Source: Neodiprion pinetum (Eukaryota; Arthropoda; Insecta; Hymenoptera; Diprionidae). Taken from it: 64,000 nt of DNA. How positions within the stretch are numbered: the first letter of the stretch is position 1; each line of letters begins with the position of its first letter. A model generated the notes under the pieces. The model did not search any database. It was not told the origin of the DNA and was given only the letters and a program-made list of their open reading frames with translations. The DNA lies in NCBI RefSeq assembly GCF_021155775.2, contig NC_060232.1, positions 38,413,089 through 38,477,088 on the forward strand, in the 5' to 3' direction. A program made the translations under genes and the position numbers. Shown piece by piece: positions 22,197-35,800 of the stretch.

Positions 22197-22210
22197 GGCT
22201 CACAGCGAAT
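22197..22210 (-). repeat. Right inverted repeat flanking the transposase
   Basis: GGCTCACAGCGAAT, exact reverse complement of 20827-20840, 245 bp after the transposase stop. Confidence 0.45.
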
Positions 22211-22499
22211 AAGCTATAAGCGTTGTGTATGAGCTGTTCGCGTTTTGCATAAAAATGCGTGTAATTTTTACCCGCGTAGGTCCGTTCGCGGTATTATTTG
22301 AGCCAGCCTTAGCATGTGAATGTCGAGCCAGGGGTTGCGGGTAACAGTATATTTTATCGTCTTCTCAGATCATCAGTTATCCTCCCACTATCACCATGCC
22401 GTTTCTTCACTCTAGTTTATAAATCGCTAATTCGTGTATCCCATGTCAATGACCCATCATTATTATCACCCAACTCTCCGAACAGAATGTAACGAATGT

Positions 22500-22905
22500 C
22501 GGTTACATCGAAGAGTCGGTTGATCATATATTTCATGAATTATCTGGCTCGTTTGATATTTCCCCATAACCCATGGCTTGTGAAACTGTAATGCATGAAC
22601 TATAACGAGGAAGGTGAACATGTTTACAAAATAATAACGAACCAAACAGCCCGCAAGGTTTCAGCGTCCGGAAGATAATCGTTTCGAATTATTTGAAAAC
22701 TTTTCTTTGGCCATTCGAAATCGAAACTCTGGTTGGGTCGTCTTCTGTAAGGTGAAATTATCACGCTCTTTGAACTTCAGCGTTTTACACAACCATTCGA
22801 TTCAAAGCTCGAAAGAAACTATTTCGCAAGGAATAATGTATGATGCAAAACTCACGCACCGTTGGCGAAATCCAACGAAGCGTTCCTGAGCCCCAGTTGC
22901 ACAAA
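22500..22905. repeat. Array-associated repeat block, copy 4
   Basis: Homologous to 16795-17215 and marks the right end of the recognisable gene D unit. Confidence 0.72.
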
Positions 22906-25624
22906 AAAAACCCCAATTTTTATTATATAAGTGAAAAAAAAAAGACGCACGCGGTAAGTAAGTGAGGAGATTTTTAATACTTGAAGAACTTCGGTTCCGG
23001 ATTGTGTTCATCGTTTGAAACGACATTTAAAATTTCGAAGCAAAGAAAAGTTCGAAACAGTGTTCAAACGACGATTTGACGTCATCGAAAGTAGAAGATA
23101 ATTGAGATCGACACGGGATAGTCGAATCTGATGGACATTTATTGGGAATTGAAATGCGGCAAGAGGGTCGCGACGAATCGATAACTGGAAGAATCGATCA
23201 TCCGAAGTAAGTAATCGCGGCCAGACGATGAATTCGTAGCGCCTAAAAGTGGGTAAAAATTACTCGGACTTCGTTCTGGATCGAACTAATTCTCCACGGC
23301 AAGATTTTCCGTTTGGCCACAGATATTTTCGCGGTAATTTGGGCAAATGCCGTTAGCAATTTCGATCTAGTCGTCGATTCGATCCGTCTCCTTTTCCCTT
23401 TCTACGAAACGAAACGAGACGAGACTAGACGAAGGATGAATAACGGCGATGCGAGAGAGGAAAGTGTCGCGTTTGCTCGCGCAGGCTGGCATCTCGCATT
23501 TTTAGCGGCCAAAAGGTGTTCGAGATTCGATAAAGGTACCTCGATTTCCAAAGACAGACGGTCACGCCGATTAGAGTCCACCGTTACGCCGCTTAACTGG
23601 GTGGCCTCTCAATGCCTCCGGATCACGAAGAGGACCCAAAGTCGACTGCCCATTATTACGGAGCTCTGCCATTATAGCGCGAAGTCGACCAACGCGTCGA
23701 TTCCAAAACGCAAGCTTTTCGAGCGGCCCGCTCTTTGAAAACTTTCTAAAACTGGGCCTAATATTCCGTGACGACAGATCGCGCCGCGAAAAAACCTTTG
23801 TACGTTTTTGCCATTATTCGTAACGCCTCCTGCAGTACTGAAGCTTTTTTTGGTGACAGCAATTCGGCCTCGTTGTGCAGAAGAAAAGAACTTCGCGTCT
23901 TCTAAAGATTTTTACACATTAAATTACTCACTTAATTTGAAAAGGTTTTTCAGCAATTTTTCTACATTGATCACAGGTGTCATTTTTCTCGTAAAAAAGA
24001 TTCTGATCGACGTCGATCGATTCAAATTTGCTTATTTGATATCGATAAATTGCAGGTGAAAATATTTTTCCGAAATACAACCATATCGACGAAGGACACC
24101 GTCTGATTTGAAAGTAAAAGAAAAAATCAGACGACTACTAAATTTCTGCGAAATTACTCTGCTCCTAATAGCCGCGGTCAGAATTCATTCCGAGATTTGT
24201 TTTATCACTGTATTCTACGAACTACTAGACTTATGCCTGTGATTAGTGCGGTACTATGAATGTCGATAATATTATACCAGGAAATAAATAGCTCGATAGT
24301 TTTGTGGAAAAAAGCTGAAAGACAGGATTATTAGAGTGTCTAGCCATGTCCGAATCAGCATAATATCAACATTCGCGTCAAGGATATCCGACTGGCGAAT
24401 AAATAACAGATTGATCGATATTTCGCAAGAACTTTGTAATCCCAAAGGGCAAAGATTATCCTTCAGGTTCCCTGCAAGAAGTGGAATGCAATTATAGGAT
24501 CAGATGCGCCCGATCATCGCTGCGTGAAATGGCCCACCCAAAAGCGTCTCGTCTGTAAGATGGGCCAGGTAAATGAGACGTACGATTTTGGACACGAATT
24601 TAGACTCGTGCAGTCTGACTTGATGTGCGGTGACTAAATAAACGAGCCTGCTTCCTTCGTACAAATTTACAGACTAAAGATTTCGTCGTTAAAAAGTATA
24701 GAAGAAAAAGCAGAGCCGGTAAGAAATTCGAAATTCAGTTTTCACCCGTTAGCGGCAATCTGGAAGACCCGGAGAAAGAAACAAAGAAAAAAAAAAAAAT
24801 AAGTGAAACAAAAATTCCGGTAATTCAGCCGAGTAAACCTGCTGCTGAAAAGCTGACGACACGTTTTTTTCTAAAACCGAAATGACAGGAAACTCAAAAG
24901 CGACGTGAAAACGATCAAATAAATGGAGAAGAAGTTTTAGGGGTTAAAAAAAAAAAAAAAAAAAACGCGAAAGAATGGAAAATGAAACCAATTTTTCGGC
25001 AGAGATGCTTAGAAAATCGCTTTATAATAGCATCGAATAGTTTTTTGTCACGGTTTTTTTATTTTTTTTTTTTTTTCTTCTTCCTTCACGACGCTGTTGA
25101 GAAACGATACCAATTCTTAACGATAAGCAAGAGATTGATGGAAAAAAAATATATATATTACGTGAAAAGAAACGTAGATAGAAATTAATGATCGTGTATA
25201 CGTATATATAGATAAGAGGTTGAAAAGAAGAGACATACGCACGCGATCTTTTCATAGATTTAAGTTTTTGCGGTGAGCAGAGCTCGCGGCTTGCATCATT
25301 ACACCATCTGTGTATGAAAATATTTAGCCGGACGTAACGCGTGAGTGATAGACCGACCGACTCGGTTTAATTAAATATCAATTGCGGTGTGAGAGAAAAT
25401 GGAAGTTAAGTCAAATTATACGGATGAAAGAAATTCAACATACCACACACGAATCGGATCTGTTAAATATTGCGGTTCCGACAAAATTCACAGCCATTAC
25501 CGCCGAACGTTCTATTCCAGCTATTAGTTAAGAATTTTTCACGGCCTCTTTATTTTCAAATATCAAACACGCGCTCGCACTAACACAACAAAAGAAAACA
25601 CTCAAGAATCGAAAACGCCTGTGC
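22906..25624. other. Intergenic, no gene supported
   Basis: A 141-codon plus-strand frame at 23313-23738 lies in CpG-rich DNA, but it starts with TTG and shows no recognisable domain. Poly-A tracts occur at 24787-24800 and 24949-24964. (TA)-rich sequence lies near 25150-25210. Confidence 0.4.
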
Positions 25625-25628
25625 ATAT

Positions 25629-26818
25629 GGGCTATTCCGCGTCAACCGGATCAGTCATCTGTCAGATATTTTTTTAATTTGGCATGTGGATTGTGTAGGG
25701 GGAGTTAGATTTTTATGCCAAAGCGCGAATCTCATAATGCAAAATTCGATTTTTTATTAACAATAACGAATCAGACTCCCATTTTTTTCAAGAATTCATA
25801 ACTTCGGCAAAAAATTAGATACAATATTTTTTTTTTTTTCAAATTACGCGGAAAGCTCCATAGAATTTAAAAAAAAAATACGAAATGGTAAGAAAAAAGT
25901 TGTTATCGATTGTTTATGGGGCTAACATAATGCAGGTGCAATTCAGTGTACCTGATTTTAGCGAATCTATTTGCCTGAATTCTATTATTTGACATTTGGT
26001 GACGTGTCTTCAACTGATTAAAGAATAGAATGACCAAATGACCCCTTCGTGGAATCGAGGCGGTGACCCGGATTACCTGGATAATGAAGGATTTAGGTGA
26101 CGCATGCACAGGTGCAGGTATTCCATGTCCTGGAACAACCCTTGACCTGTGTCCGTAATTCATGCGTGAATCATAATGCGTCACAACAGATTTTGAATCT
26201 CTGTAATAAAAAAAGTGTGAAAAACACATTCTTGAAACTTCACTTATCGCTTTGAGCAGGCCTTGTGAAGGTACAGTATTATTTTCAGATTCTCAAATCA
26301 TGTCCTACATCGTGAAAATGACTCTAAAATAACGTAGAGACTCGGCGCGCCGCAATTTCATGCGCATCGACACCTTTAATGATTTTTTACTCGAAAACGA
26401 AGAAGAACACCCCTCTGGAATTAATTCACAGGTTGTAGTACAGTTCAAGGAACATGTCAGAATTTTAAAAAAATTTTTTGGTCGTCTCAGTCACTGTTTT
26501 AAAAATCTTTGAAAAATTAATTGTTAAATAAACAATTGATAACAACTTTTTTTTACCATTTCGTATTTTTTTTTTTTAATTCTATGGAGCTTTCCGCGTA
26601 ATTTGAAAAAAAAAAAAAAATATTGTACCTAATTTTTTACCGAAGTTATGAATTTTTGAAAAAAATGGGAGTCTGATTCGTTATTGTTAATAAAAAATCG
26701 AATTTTGCATTATGAGATTCGCGCTTTGGCACAAAAATCTAACTCCCCCTACACAATCCACATGCCAAATTAAAAAAATATCTGACAGATGACTGATCCG
26801 GTTGACGCGGAATAGCCC
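25629..26818. mobile_element. 1.19 kb long-terminal-inverted-repeat DNA element
   Basis: Left arm 25629-25917 and right arm 26528-26818 are near-perfect reverse complements (about 290 bp). The outer ends are GGGCTATTCCGCGTCAACCG and its complement. ATAT flanks both ends (25625-25628 and 26819-26822), a likely 4 bp target duplication. The roughly 610 bp interior has no transposase frame, so the element is non-autonomous. The long arms and a 4 bp duplication do not let me name a superfamily. Confidence 0.82.
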
Positions 26819-26822
26819 ATAT

Positions 26823-27524
26823 GGAAAAATTCACAAATTTCGTTCTTTGTTTCAAGTAATTATTATCATTGATTTGAGTATGACAAGAAAAGTGTGTACG
26901 GTTGTTCTTTTTTTCCATAGATAAATTTAACCGGTTTCTATTGAATGCCCATCCGGTGAGAATTCATTGTGTTAAAATACCGAAAAGCTTATTTCACCAA
27001 GAAAAATGTAATTTGTAATATAATTAAATGCTAGATAATTTTATTTAAATGGATGTTCGTTACAATAACGGTTTAAATATCATTAAATCTGTAAGAAATA
27101 TGTGGCACAATTGGATAGTTAGTGTGATTATAGTTGTCAGTATCGAATTTTTTAGTCATTTTAACACTGAACATGTTTATTCGGATGACTAGACGTTTTT
27201 TTCATAATTAAACGATGGCCTTTTCATCAGTTTATTGTTGCGCCATCGTCAATTTAAGTGAATAATCACGAAGGTGTAAAAAATACAAAAAAAAAAAACG
27301 TAGCACGAGTGATGGTGAGAAAAAAAAATTATCACGTATATTATAGATTTTCTGATCGGGGTCGCAAAATTGAATTTTTCGATAATGATAAAAAATGAAA
27401 ACATTCCACAGTCTCTACAGTCACCACACTAAAAATGTATCTCCTTGTTAATCCTGATATAACCTAAGCAGGGCAGAATCAGTATTCAAATATTCGTGGA
27501 CCAAATGAATAACTACGCTCACAA

Positions 27525-27558
<34 letters not shown>

Positions 27559-27784
27559 GGATCTCATTTTATACCAATTGTGAACAAGCTTGAATCTGTT
27601 CAATTACAAACCTTTCCCATTTCTGCCAAATCGATTACTTCGCAGTTTACATAACATATGTTCGAGAAAAAAAGTGTAAAAGTGTTTGAAAAAAGAAACG
27701 GTAAGAAAAAAAAAAAAATTAAGCATTTTTCTGACGCATCAATAAATGATCAGGTGGTCTTCACGCGCCCGCAAGCCCACGAAT
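26823..27784. other. Intergenic, no gene seen
   Basis: AT-rich with a long A run at 27526-27556. No supportable frame. Confidence 0.4.
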
Positions 27785-27812
27785 CCCCCCCCCCCCCCCC
27801 CCCCCCCCCCCC
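27785..27812. repeat. Poly-C run of 28
   Basis: Uninterrupted mononucleotide C tract read directly from the sequence. Confidence 0.95.
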
Positions 27813-28107
27813 ATGCAAGTGTGCGCAAGTTGCAAGCTCCGATTATTTCGAGCCGATCCCCCAAATAGACCGAGAGGTGATTTAAATTTTTTTTATCTCC
27901 TACTGCCAGTTTTTTCTCTACGTTTGTTTCCTTCCCTTTCCCTGTTTTTTTTTTTTTTTTTTTTTTTTTCACTCTCCTCTCTTCTTTTCTCCTCTCGTAC
28001 GTTCAGATCCTACGGCGTTGATGGGCGTTGACGGGGCACTTGCCGCGACGCAGTCGTCGTAGGTAGTCGGCTGGTTGCACGTGTTCTAATGGACATCGAG
28101 GGCTGCA

Positions 28108-28133
28108 GGGGGGGGGGGGGGGGGCGGGGGGGG
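28108..28133. repeat. Poly-G run (17 G, C, 8 G)
   Basis: G tract interrupted by a single C at 28125, 300 bp from the poly-C run at 27785. Confidence 0.95.
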
Positions 28134-28139
28134 ACGGAA

Positions 28140-29265
28140 AACAAAAGAAAACAGGCATCGCTGCAGGTCTCTTAGGGATCCCTGGGAGATCCTCACCCCT
28201 AGGTAGAGGCTACGATAGGTGAGATAGATGAGGGGGTCCAGGGCCGCGTGTAGAATAGAAAAACAATATCCGCTAATTCGAAGTTGCGGTACGAACCGGA
28301 ATTTATGGGAATATTCTACTTTGGCCGAATTTCCCATCAACGTTAATCTGCACTCACGTTTATAGAACATTTCGACGGCTTGGTACTAATTTTTTTTTAG
28401 TTGCAACTTACGACACAGTCGCATTCGTCTAATCGATATATTCGAAAGCGACAACGATTGTCCCGTAAATGTAAAATTTACATAATAAAAATCGCTCATA
28501 TGTGGTTATACGTTTAGCAGATATCGTTCGATTTCACACCACGATGTTTTATGTATTTTGGTTGAGGAAACGATTTTTCACAAAATCACTGAAATAGATT
28601 TTTTTTTCCACATTATCGCGGTGCAAGCTTGGAAAATTTAATAATCAACGATGACGATGTGATGATTAAAAAAAAAAAAAATGTGTGTTAGTGGAGTCTT
28701 TTGAAAGTATAAAAGTTTGCCGAATTCTGAACGTGAGGTGATCTCGTAATGAAATTACCCAAAAATTATGTCGAGATAAAATCACGGTACTAGCTTTACA
28801 AATTCTTAAGAATTGTAAAAATTCAGTAAAAACAACATGCACAACCAACTTCAAGATTGTTGAATAAATTAGAAAAACTTGAAGTAATTTCAAGTGGTTC
28901 GATTCGCAAAGTAAAAACTTGACTTCAAGTACGAATTCAACCTTTCGACCGTAACTAGGTATCTTCATGAGCAGTTGCCAAAAGCTTATCACAGTCGTAA
29001 CGTAAACGTTACGTGTATACATTGCGGAGGGAAAAAATTATTGCAACTATTGTGCTAGTAGTATTTTCCAATTGAATCTATTCTACAACACATATTAACC
29101 GAGTTTTAAATTTCATGAAAAAATTGCTGTATAAATTAAAGTGAAAAGAAAATATTGCTGACACAATATGGTTGAAACAATTAATGTAAAATGAATATCA
29201 ACTATTTGAAAATTGTTTATCGGTTTCGTATCGTAATTTCGCACAAAGAGTGAAAGATAACGATG
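28140..29265. other. Intergenic, no gene seen
   Basis: AT-rich DNA with short chance frames only. Confidence 0.4.
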
Positions 29266-29267
29266 TA

Positions 29268-29397
29268 CACTGAGAAAAATTTCATTTGTTACAGTAACTA
29301 GAGAAATTCAGTAAAACAGTTATCGTTGAAAAAACTGTTTGTTATTATTAATACTTAAGGACTGCGCGGTAACTGGAACTAAAAATTTCTCTCAGTG
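29268..29397. mobile_element. 130 bp TA-flanked MITE (CACTGAG family), copy 1
   Basis: Starts CACTGAGAAAAATTTC and ends AAATTTCTCTCAGTG, with TA on each side (29266-29267, 29398-29399). This is the pattern of a Tc1/mariner-type target duplication. Its ends match those of the 426 bp copy at 55839-56264. Confidence 0.8.
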
Positions 29398-29680
29398 TAC
29401 TTGTTAAAATGAGGTATCCGAACTTCTGGGCCTTAGAATCGTCGGTGATTTTCAGGCGCGGCCCTGAAGGGCCGATCCTCGGTCTGCCAGGAGTAATCTC
29501 GGCCCTCCGAAGGGCTCTGACTCATCCCGTCGTGCACGTGTATCAATTCTCCTTTGGGCCCGGTCCCTGGGTCCCCTGAAGCCGAAGCCATTCGTCGGTT
29601 CTATGGGTTTACCGCTCCGCCCACAACTCCCGAAACCGTCAAAGAGCCGTACGGAGGCTGAGGAACGATTGGAAGAAGAT

Positions 29681-29747
29681 GAAGAAGAAGAAGAAGAAGA
29701 AGAAGAAGAAGAAGAAGAAGAAGAAGAAGAAGAAGAAGAAGAAGAAA
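29681..29747. repeat. (GAA)n microsatellite
   Basis: About 22 uninterrupted GAA units. Confidence 0.95.
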
Positions 29748-29858
29748 AGGAATAAGAATAAGAAAAAGGATAAGACGAAGCAGAGAATAATAACAAGGAT
29801 AAGAATGGGGGGAAATAAAAAGAGAGGTGAAAGAAACGAGGAGAGGATTCAAGACCGG

Positions 29859-29889
<31 letters not shown>

Positions 29890-29964
29890 TCCCTCTCCCT
29901 CTCCCTCTCCCTCTCCCTCTCCCTCTCTCTCTCTCTCTCTCTGGCTCTCTCTCTCTCTCTCTCT
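29859..29964. repeat. (CT)n / (CCCTCT)n microsatellite
   Basis: Compound dinucleotide and hexanucleotide pyrimidine tract. The long frames predicted across it on both strands are artefacts of the repeat. Confidence 0.95.
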
Positions 29965-29997
29965 GTGCCGAGCAATCTTTTCGTGTGTTATGCACAT

Positions 29998-32900
29998 GCA
30001 CGCATACTTAGGCTCAATTGTTGATCCCGATGCTACAATTGCCGCGGGGCTCGTTCATTGTAAATTATTTCCCTGCGCCCCCACAATTATTATTATTGTT
30101 GTATTATTGTGTATTACGGTGGACGGTAAATGGGCCATTCTGCAACTGCTTTGCAAGATTCGGGTGAGAGTCTTTGAAATTCAAGGAGGTACGTACGCAC
30201 CTACAAAGATCAAAGCGGGCGTTTCGTTGCCGTAAAATCTTTCTCGGCGTCGTGAGGAAGAATTTACAAAAAAATAAAAGAATTTCGAAGGGGCGAAATT
30301 GGAAAACATTTATTTATTACATCATTGATGATACGTATACGCATATATGAAAATATATATTAGGGTGTGCCGATAAAAATATTCTTCAAAAAGAATATCT
30401 CAGCCAAGCATGAGCTCTTAACATCGATATTTGGAGGTGCGTATTTTATTTTATCCACATTCCATTTAAATGACACGTGAAAAAAAAAATCGCAAGATTT
30501 TTTGATTTTTTTTCCTCGCAAACGACTTGACTTATAAAATTATCTGAATACAGATTCTTATGGGAACTTTCACGATCTATAAAAAAAAAAGTACCGAGGT
30601 AGAAGTTTTCGAACCGATCGAGAGATATTCGATTATAAACATTGAGTTATCTTGAATATCTTGATGTTAGAATCGCTGTTTCGCAACAGAAATGTATGTA
30701 AATCTGTTTACAAAAGTTTTTCCAAAATCTTCACTAGTCATATGATGACAAGTTTCCACATTTTCTGAAATACTGAAGATTATATGTCGACCAAAATCGG
30801 ACCAATGATCGATTATTTCGTTTTTTTTTTTTTTTTAAACGGTGCATTTGAAACAAATATTTTGTACATTTTAGTACGTAGTCTTAATAGCGGAAAAGTT
30901 TTTTGACGATTTACAGTTTCATTCTAAAACATTTTTCAAGTCGCGTCAGTTGAAAATATTCATTTATCCAACACTTATTATATCAAATAAATACTTCGTA
31001 AGTAAGAAAATGATGATAATTGATACATTAATCAGGTAAATTGACGTTGTATCGCATCGTTCATGGGAGTAAAAAAACAAACAAAAAAAAATGATTGCGA
31101 GACAAAATAATCGAGTCGTTCGATTAATCGTGATAAAATAATCGATTTAAATGAAAACTGATTATTTTTTGTCATTCTTTTACTATAAAACAAAGAGAAA
31201 ACGCGTCTCAGTTCTGACTGACTGAGCGATATACGATATTTTGAGAGGTTTTACCGACAGGATACAGCGATGACACGGCAGTGCTAATCCTGCGATACAA
31301 ATCGGTAACCAAGACGCAGCTACCGGTCACCGATATATTACGCCGCAGGCTTTCACAGCGAGAAAACGTTCGTATATCATTTATGAGCGTAATCCTTTTC
31401 GAGGCGATACAAAGGTAGAAGGAAAAGCGAACCCCTCCCGATTCCTTGGAATTTTTCCTCCTTCCTGTCCTTCGTTTCGTTTCATTTTTCAAAGCGCATC
31501 GCCTAGCCGCGATGTTTGCTTAGCTGCTCACTGCATCGAGAGACGGGAAATATCGGCAAAGATCTCGTCTGCTGTTTACTTAGGATCCTGCTTCTCCCCG
31601 AAATTCCGCATTTGGATGCGGACGGGCGTAAAGACCGAGACGAGAAGGGTCGAAGACTGGCTCGAGCCAGACTGAAAATCGGCGTCGAGCCCGACGATTT
31701 TTTAACCCCGGTTTTTAAACACGCTACAGCAACATCCGCTCGATCAATATTTGATATTCGATGTTTATCGAGTTCTCGATTGATCCGCAAATTTACACTG
31801 ATCTCACTTTATCAATCCGATTCCCTTATTCCCTTTATCCGATCGCTAAATTCAACGACAAAAGATACGCAAACAGGTGAATAATAACAGAATGCACGTT
31901 GTATTGTACAAACTTGTCGAAGAAGTCGCTAAGAGCTCAGTTCGTGTCTTTACACTGAGAGAAATTTTTAACAATACTGTATTATCGGTGTTGCGTGTAT
32001 AAAGACTGGTTTGGATTATCCGTAACTGAACAGCGATAAAAATTGCAACGTGGTCATTATGCAATTACCGGAACAATAATAATACTTCACTACTGTAAGA
32101 AATGTTTTTCATTCAATTTATATACACTGTGAAAAATATTTTTCACACACAGCGATTCTCTTAATTTAATGCAATTAGTGATTAGTATTATGCCTGGAGG
32201 AAAAGAAAACTTGACCGTGAAAAAAAAAAAAAAATTCTTCATTATACTCTCAGGTACTTAAAGTAAATAATATACAGCACGTGAATAATCTTCGTTCTTC
32301 AATTTGATAACAGTTTGATTAATTTTACAAAATACTTTAATCCGATGATAAATAGTACATAAAATCAATTACAAAACGTTTTCTTTTTTTTTTTTTTTTT
32401 TTTTTTCGGATTATAATCCGAAGAATATATTCTCCACGATTGATTAAATAAGTAATTGTCGAACAATGATTTCTTCAAGTCCGGTAAAGTTTGTTTGTTT
32501 GTTTGTTTGTTTATTTTATTTTATTTTTTTTTTTCCTACTCTTTCTCAAAGCAAGCGATCAAAGAATTCCGATCTGAAAAATATTCTCGCATCCTTGTTG
32601 CAATAAATATACATATATATACAACAGTTCGATTTGACTCGACGAAAAAACGTAAAGAAAAAAAAAAAAAAAAAAAGAAAAGAAAAAAACAGAAAAGGAA
32701 AAAATATTCCATTGTGTAGCTCGGTAAAATCTTTCACAGCAAAGAAACGTTTCCAGCTGCCGATTGTGCTGGACTGCAGGTATCTCGACAAGTTTCTGCA
32801 AGTCGAGAACACGTGTCCTCAGGATGCATTCGTCTGCGTCGCAAGACTTGGAAAATCGGTTCTGGTTGTGCAATTCCCGTATCCCTTTTTTGGCCTTTTG

Positions 32901-35800
32901 TGTCCTGATTTCTTCGCCTATGACGTAAAGGACCTGCGACAAGCGCAAGCTTAAACTTGTCGGATTTCCGCGCCTGCAGTTCGGTACGGAAAACAACTCG
33001 ACCTGCATTCTCTCTCAGGATGCATCTGCCGGTCCACGATGCAGGTTTGAACCTGCACCGAAACGCCCTGAAGCGGTAAGATGAGTTGTCCGGAATGTAA
33101 AAGGCGGCGGCAGGCTGAATGAAATTGCGAAAAACGATATTTTCGTCTGAAGTTATCGAATTTAACACTTTTACAGTCGCACATTTCTCCAATCGACATT
33201 TTGACCTGAATTTTTGAATTTTGTTACTCGGGGGGTTTTTTTTTTTTTTTTTTCTTTTTTTAGATCGTTAATCGCGTATCTGAAGTCGGAATTCGATCAT
33301 TTCTAAATCCAACATGGCCGATGTAAAATGGCAAAAAAATACTATCAATATTCGGTGATTCTGGCCGAAAATTATATTTTTTCATATTTTAATATTCGTA
33401 CAGAGTGACGAAGTTTATTTAAAGTTGCAAACAAACTGTGACAAAGCTAGGGCACCAAAATATCTCAACAATCCCGATCAAAAACACTCCGATAAACTTT
33501 CGTTTGACGCAGACATAAAAGAAATGTCACGAGATCTACGAATTTACTATCGCGATTTCGCAGATATCGTGCCATTTCTTTATTTTTTCGTTTAATGAAA
33601 ATATGTTGGATTTGCTTTGTTCAGAATTACATGCAAAATGGGGCTGTTATACCCTTTTTTGAATTTTACATGCGTGGACTTGGATGATTCGAGACATGCA
33701 CGACAACGTCAAAATCAACCAGGGAACCGAAACGAAAATCACCATCTAATTTGCCTTGCCGAAATACGAGTAAACGTATTTTCCAAGGGTTTTCCGCATT
33801 GTCGAACAACCTGTCGAAGACAAAAAAAAAAAACGCACAACGTATATAAAATCAGTCTTTTTTGTGTAATTATTTACTATACGAGGACATCATATGATAA
33901 ACAATTCTAACCGTATTCTAAAATTTTTTTTTTTCAACACCGCTAAATTCATGATAACAAAGTGTATAAAAAAAAACATTCATTTAATTTACCAAAACCA
34001 AAATCCACCTTTATACCTACCTCGTAATCGATTTATTTGTTTTTCCTCCGGCTTTCTTTAACATACACTCAAATCTTTCGTACATCATGAATTTTTTAAA
34101 TTCTCCACCCACTATTTAATACGTCAACAAAATTCTGACATCGTTCAGCGTTTTTCTCAGCGTCATAAAATTCGTTGTATCAAATCGTAGAGGGTAAAAA
34201 ATTTCATACTTTTTCTCTCCTTTCGTGTACGAAGTAAAAAAAACATAGAAAAAAAAAAAAAAAAACCCGCAACGAAGGCGGATAAATTGATACTTGACCA
34301 AAACAAGGATCAAGGAATTAATAGCCAATGAATAGTGCCGGGTGTGTTTGATAATTGGATCCGGAAGTAGTAGCGGCATTCGAACAAGGGCTGAAACTAA
34401 ATCGGCGCTTAACTGCGGCCACTTCAATGCAATAACGCAATAAGAACGTTCCGTTTGCATTGAACGTCTCCGACGATTATTCCGCTAATTGCGAGTGAAT
34501 ATACGATTACAATCGTGCGGCGCTTTTGCCCGTTTCTCGATCCGATGACCCATTGAACGGCAGGCCGGCAACCCCTTTCCGTCTGCTGAAGGTGGTTTTG
34601 AAAGAAGGGTTAAAAGGGGTTAGCGGAAGGTTCACACAATGAAATATACCGGATTTAGCGGTGAAATTCACCTGTGAAAGGGTTGAGAAAGGATCCCTCA
34701 TCGTTCGGGGGCCAAAATCCGATCACAAAACGAATCAGACCGATGCACGTGCGTTTTATACTCCACGTCAAGTGCATATTAATTCACGCAGGTGGGCCGA
34801 TTGTTATCTCAAGCCGATAAGATCTATCGATCGAAATCCCAATTATTTTTCAAACAGTCGGTAATTATAATGATTCTTTGATTTTATGCGTAGGAAATAA
34901 CTTGAAAGTTTTATTCAAGTTAGAAAAAATTGTTACTAGCGAAGAATAAAATTGAAGATAATTTATTAATTATCTCATTACTTCTGTGCTGTGTAAAAAG
35001 TGATTTCCGCAATTTCATCAGTTAATTAAAGAGAGTGTTGATAGTTGTTTGAAATTATCTTATACAATATAATGCGAAATAAATTGATTGTATAACTTAT
35101 ATAAGCGTGAAAGTTGTACGAAATAATTTTGTAAAATCTATATTACACTGTTATTGATTGAAAGAAATTATTTACTACTTTTTATAAACTCTAATGATAA
35201 AATTTCTTCGCCTCGTGCTAAGATTTATAGATTCCGATTGAAACGAAATAACGTTTATTAAGTTGTAAAAGATCAAGATAATCGCGGTAAATTAACTTAT
35301 TTATTATAAGCGTACAGCGCAAGTGCGCAATTTATATACCTTGCAAAATTAGTGTATGAAGTAGATTGAAAATCCGTAACTGCGAGTTTCACGTATAATG
35401 TATGTACATTCCACCTAGGGTTAAAAAAAAAAAAAAAAGAAAAAAAAAAACAAAACCAGCAAATATTATGTCCGTCTTTTCTCAACCTTTTTTTTTTTTT
35501 TTTTTTTTTTTTTTTCTTTTTCAACCATCGCAACCCTTGGCCAAGAAAAAGTGGAAACTTTTTCTCCGTGTATTCGTCGGGATTGAATGCGTCCTTTCGT
35601 CGTAACAACCGGCGTTTCAAGTTCAACGATTCATTTATACGGTGATTTTTTCTTTCTTTTTTTTTTTTCTTTTTTCTTTTCGGTCGGTTCAATTTTCGCG
35701 AACACTGCAGGTTTACACGTGCATACCTACATTTATCCGCGTAGCAGGCTTAGGCGTAGATGCGTAAAGTGCATGTGTGTAAATGCAACGAATGAAAAAT
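29998..35800. other. Long gene-poor stretch, no gene supported
   Basis: Many poly-A/T runs (for example 32385-32406, 35491-35514) and (GTTT)n at 32489-32511. The stretch at 30360-30930 reads like a decayed transposon (begins TAGGGTGTGCCG), but no termini were matched. A CACTGAGAGAAATTTTT word at 31955 resembles one end of the MITE at 29268. CpG-richer frames at 31503-31884 and 32734-33192 have no recognisable domain. Confidence 0.35.

Larger units (their letters stand above)
20056..22485. mobile_element. Insertion in unit D carrying a DDE transposase frame
   Basis: Unit C runs continuously from 16770 into 16795, whereas the corresponding bases in unit D are about 20055 and 22486. The 2.4 kb between is therefore extra in D (or deleted in C). 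It contains a purine-rich tract (20400-20640), a CpG-rich stretch (20690-20900) and the transposase frame. Boundaries are accurate to about 10-15 bp. The active transposon may be only the inner 1.4 kb bracketed by inverted repeats at 20827 and 22197. Confidence 0.5.

Noticed and set aside
20827..22210. Treating the 14 bp inverted repeats as proven transposon ends
   Set aside because: Only 14 bp match exactly and no target duplication was visible; the insertion defined by comparison with unit C is larger, so they are reported at moderate confidence only.
23313..23738. 141-codon plus-strand frame
   Set aside because: Starts with TTG, no ATG at the start, no recognisable domain, no supporting signals.
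29452..29997. Long frames of S, L, E and R repeats on both strands
   Set aside because: They are translations of the (GAA)n and (CT)n microsatellites.
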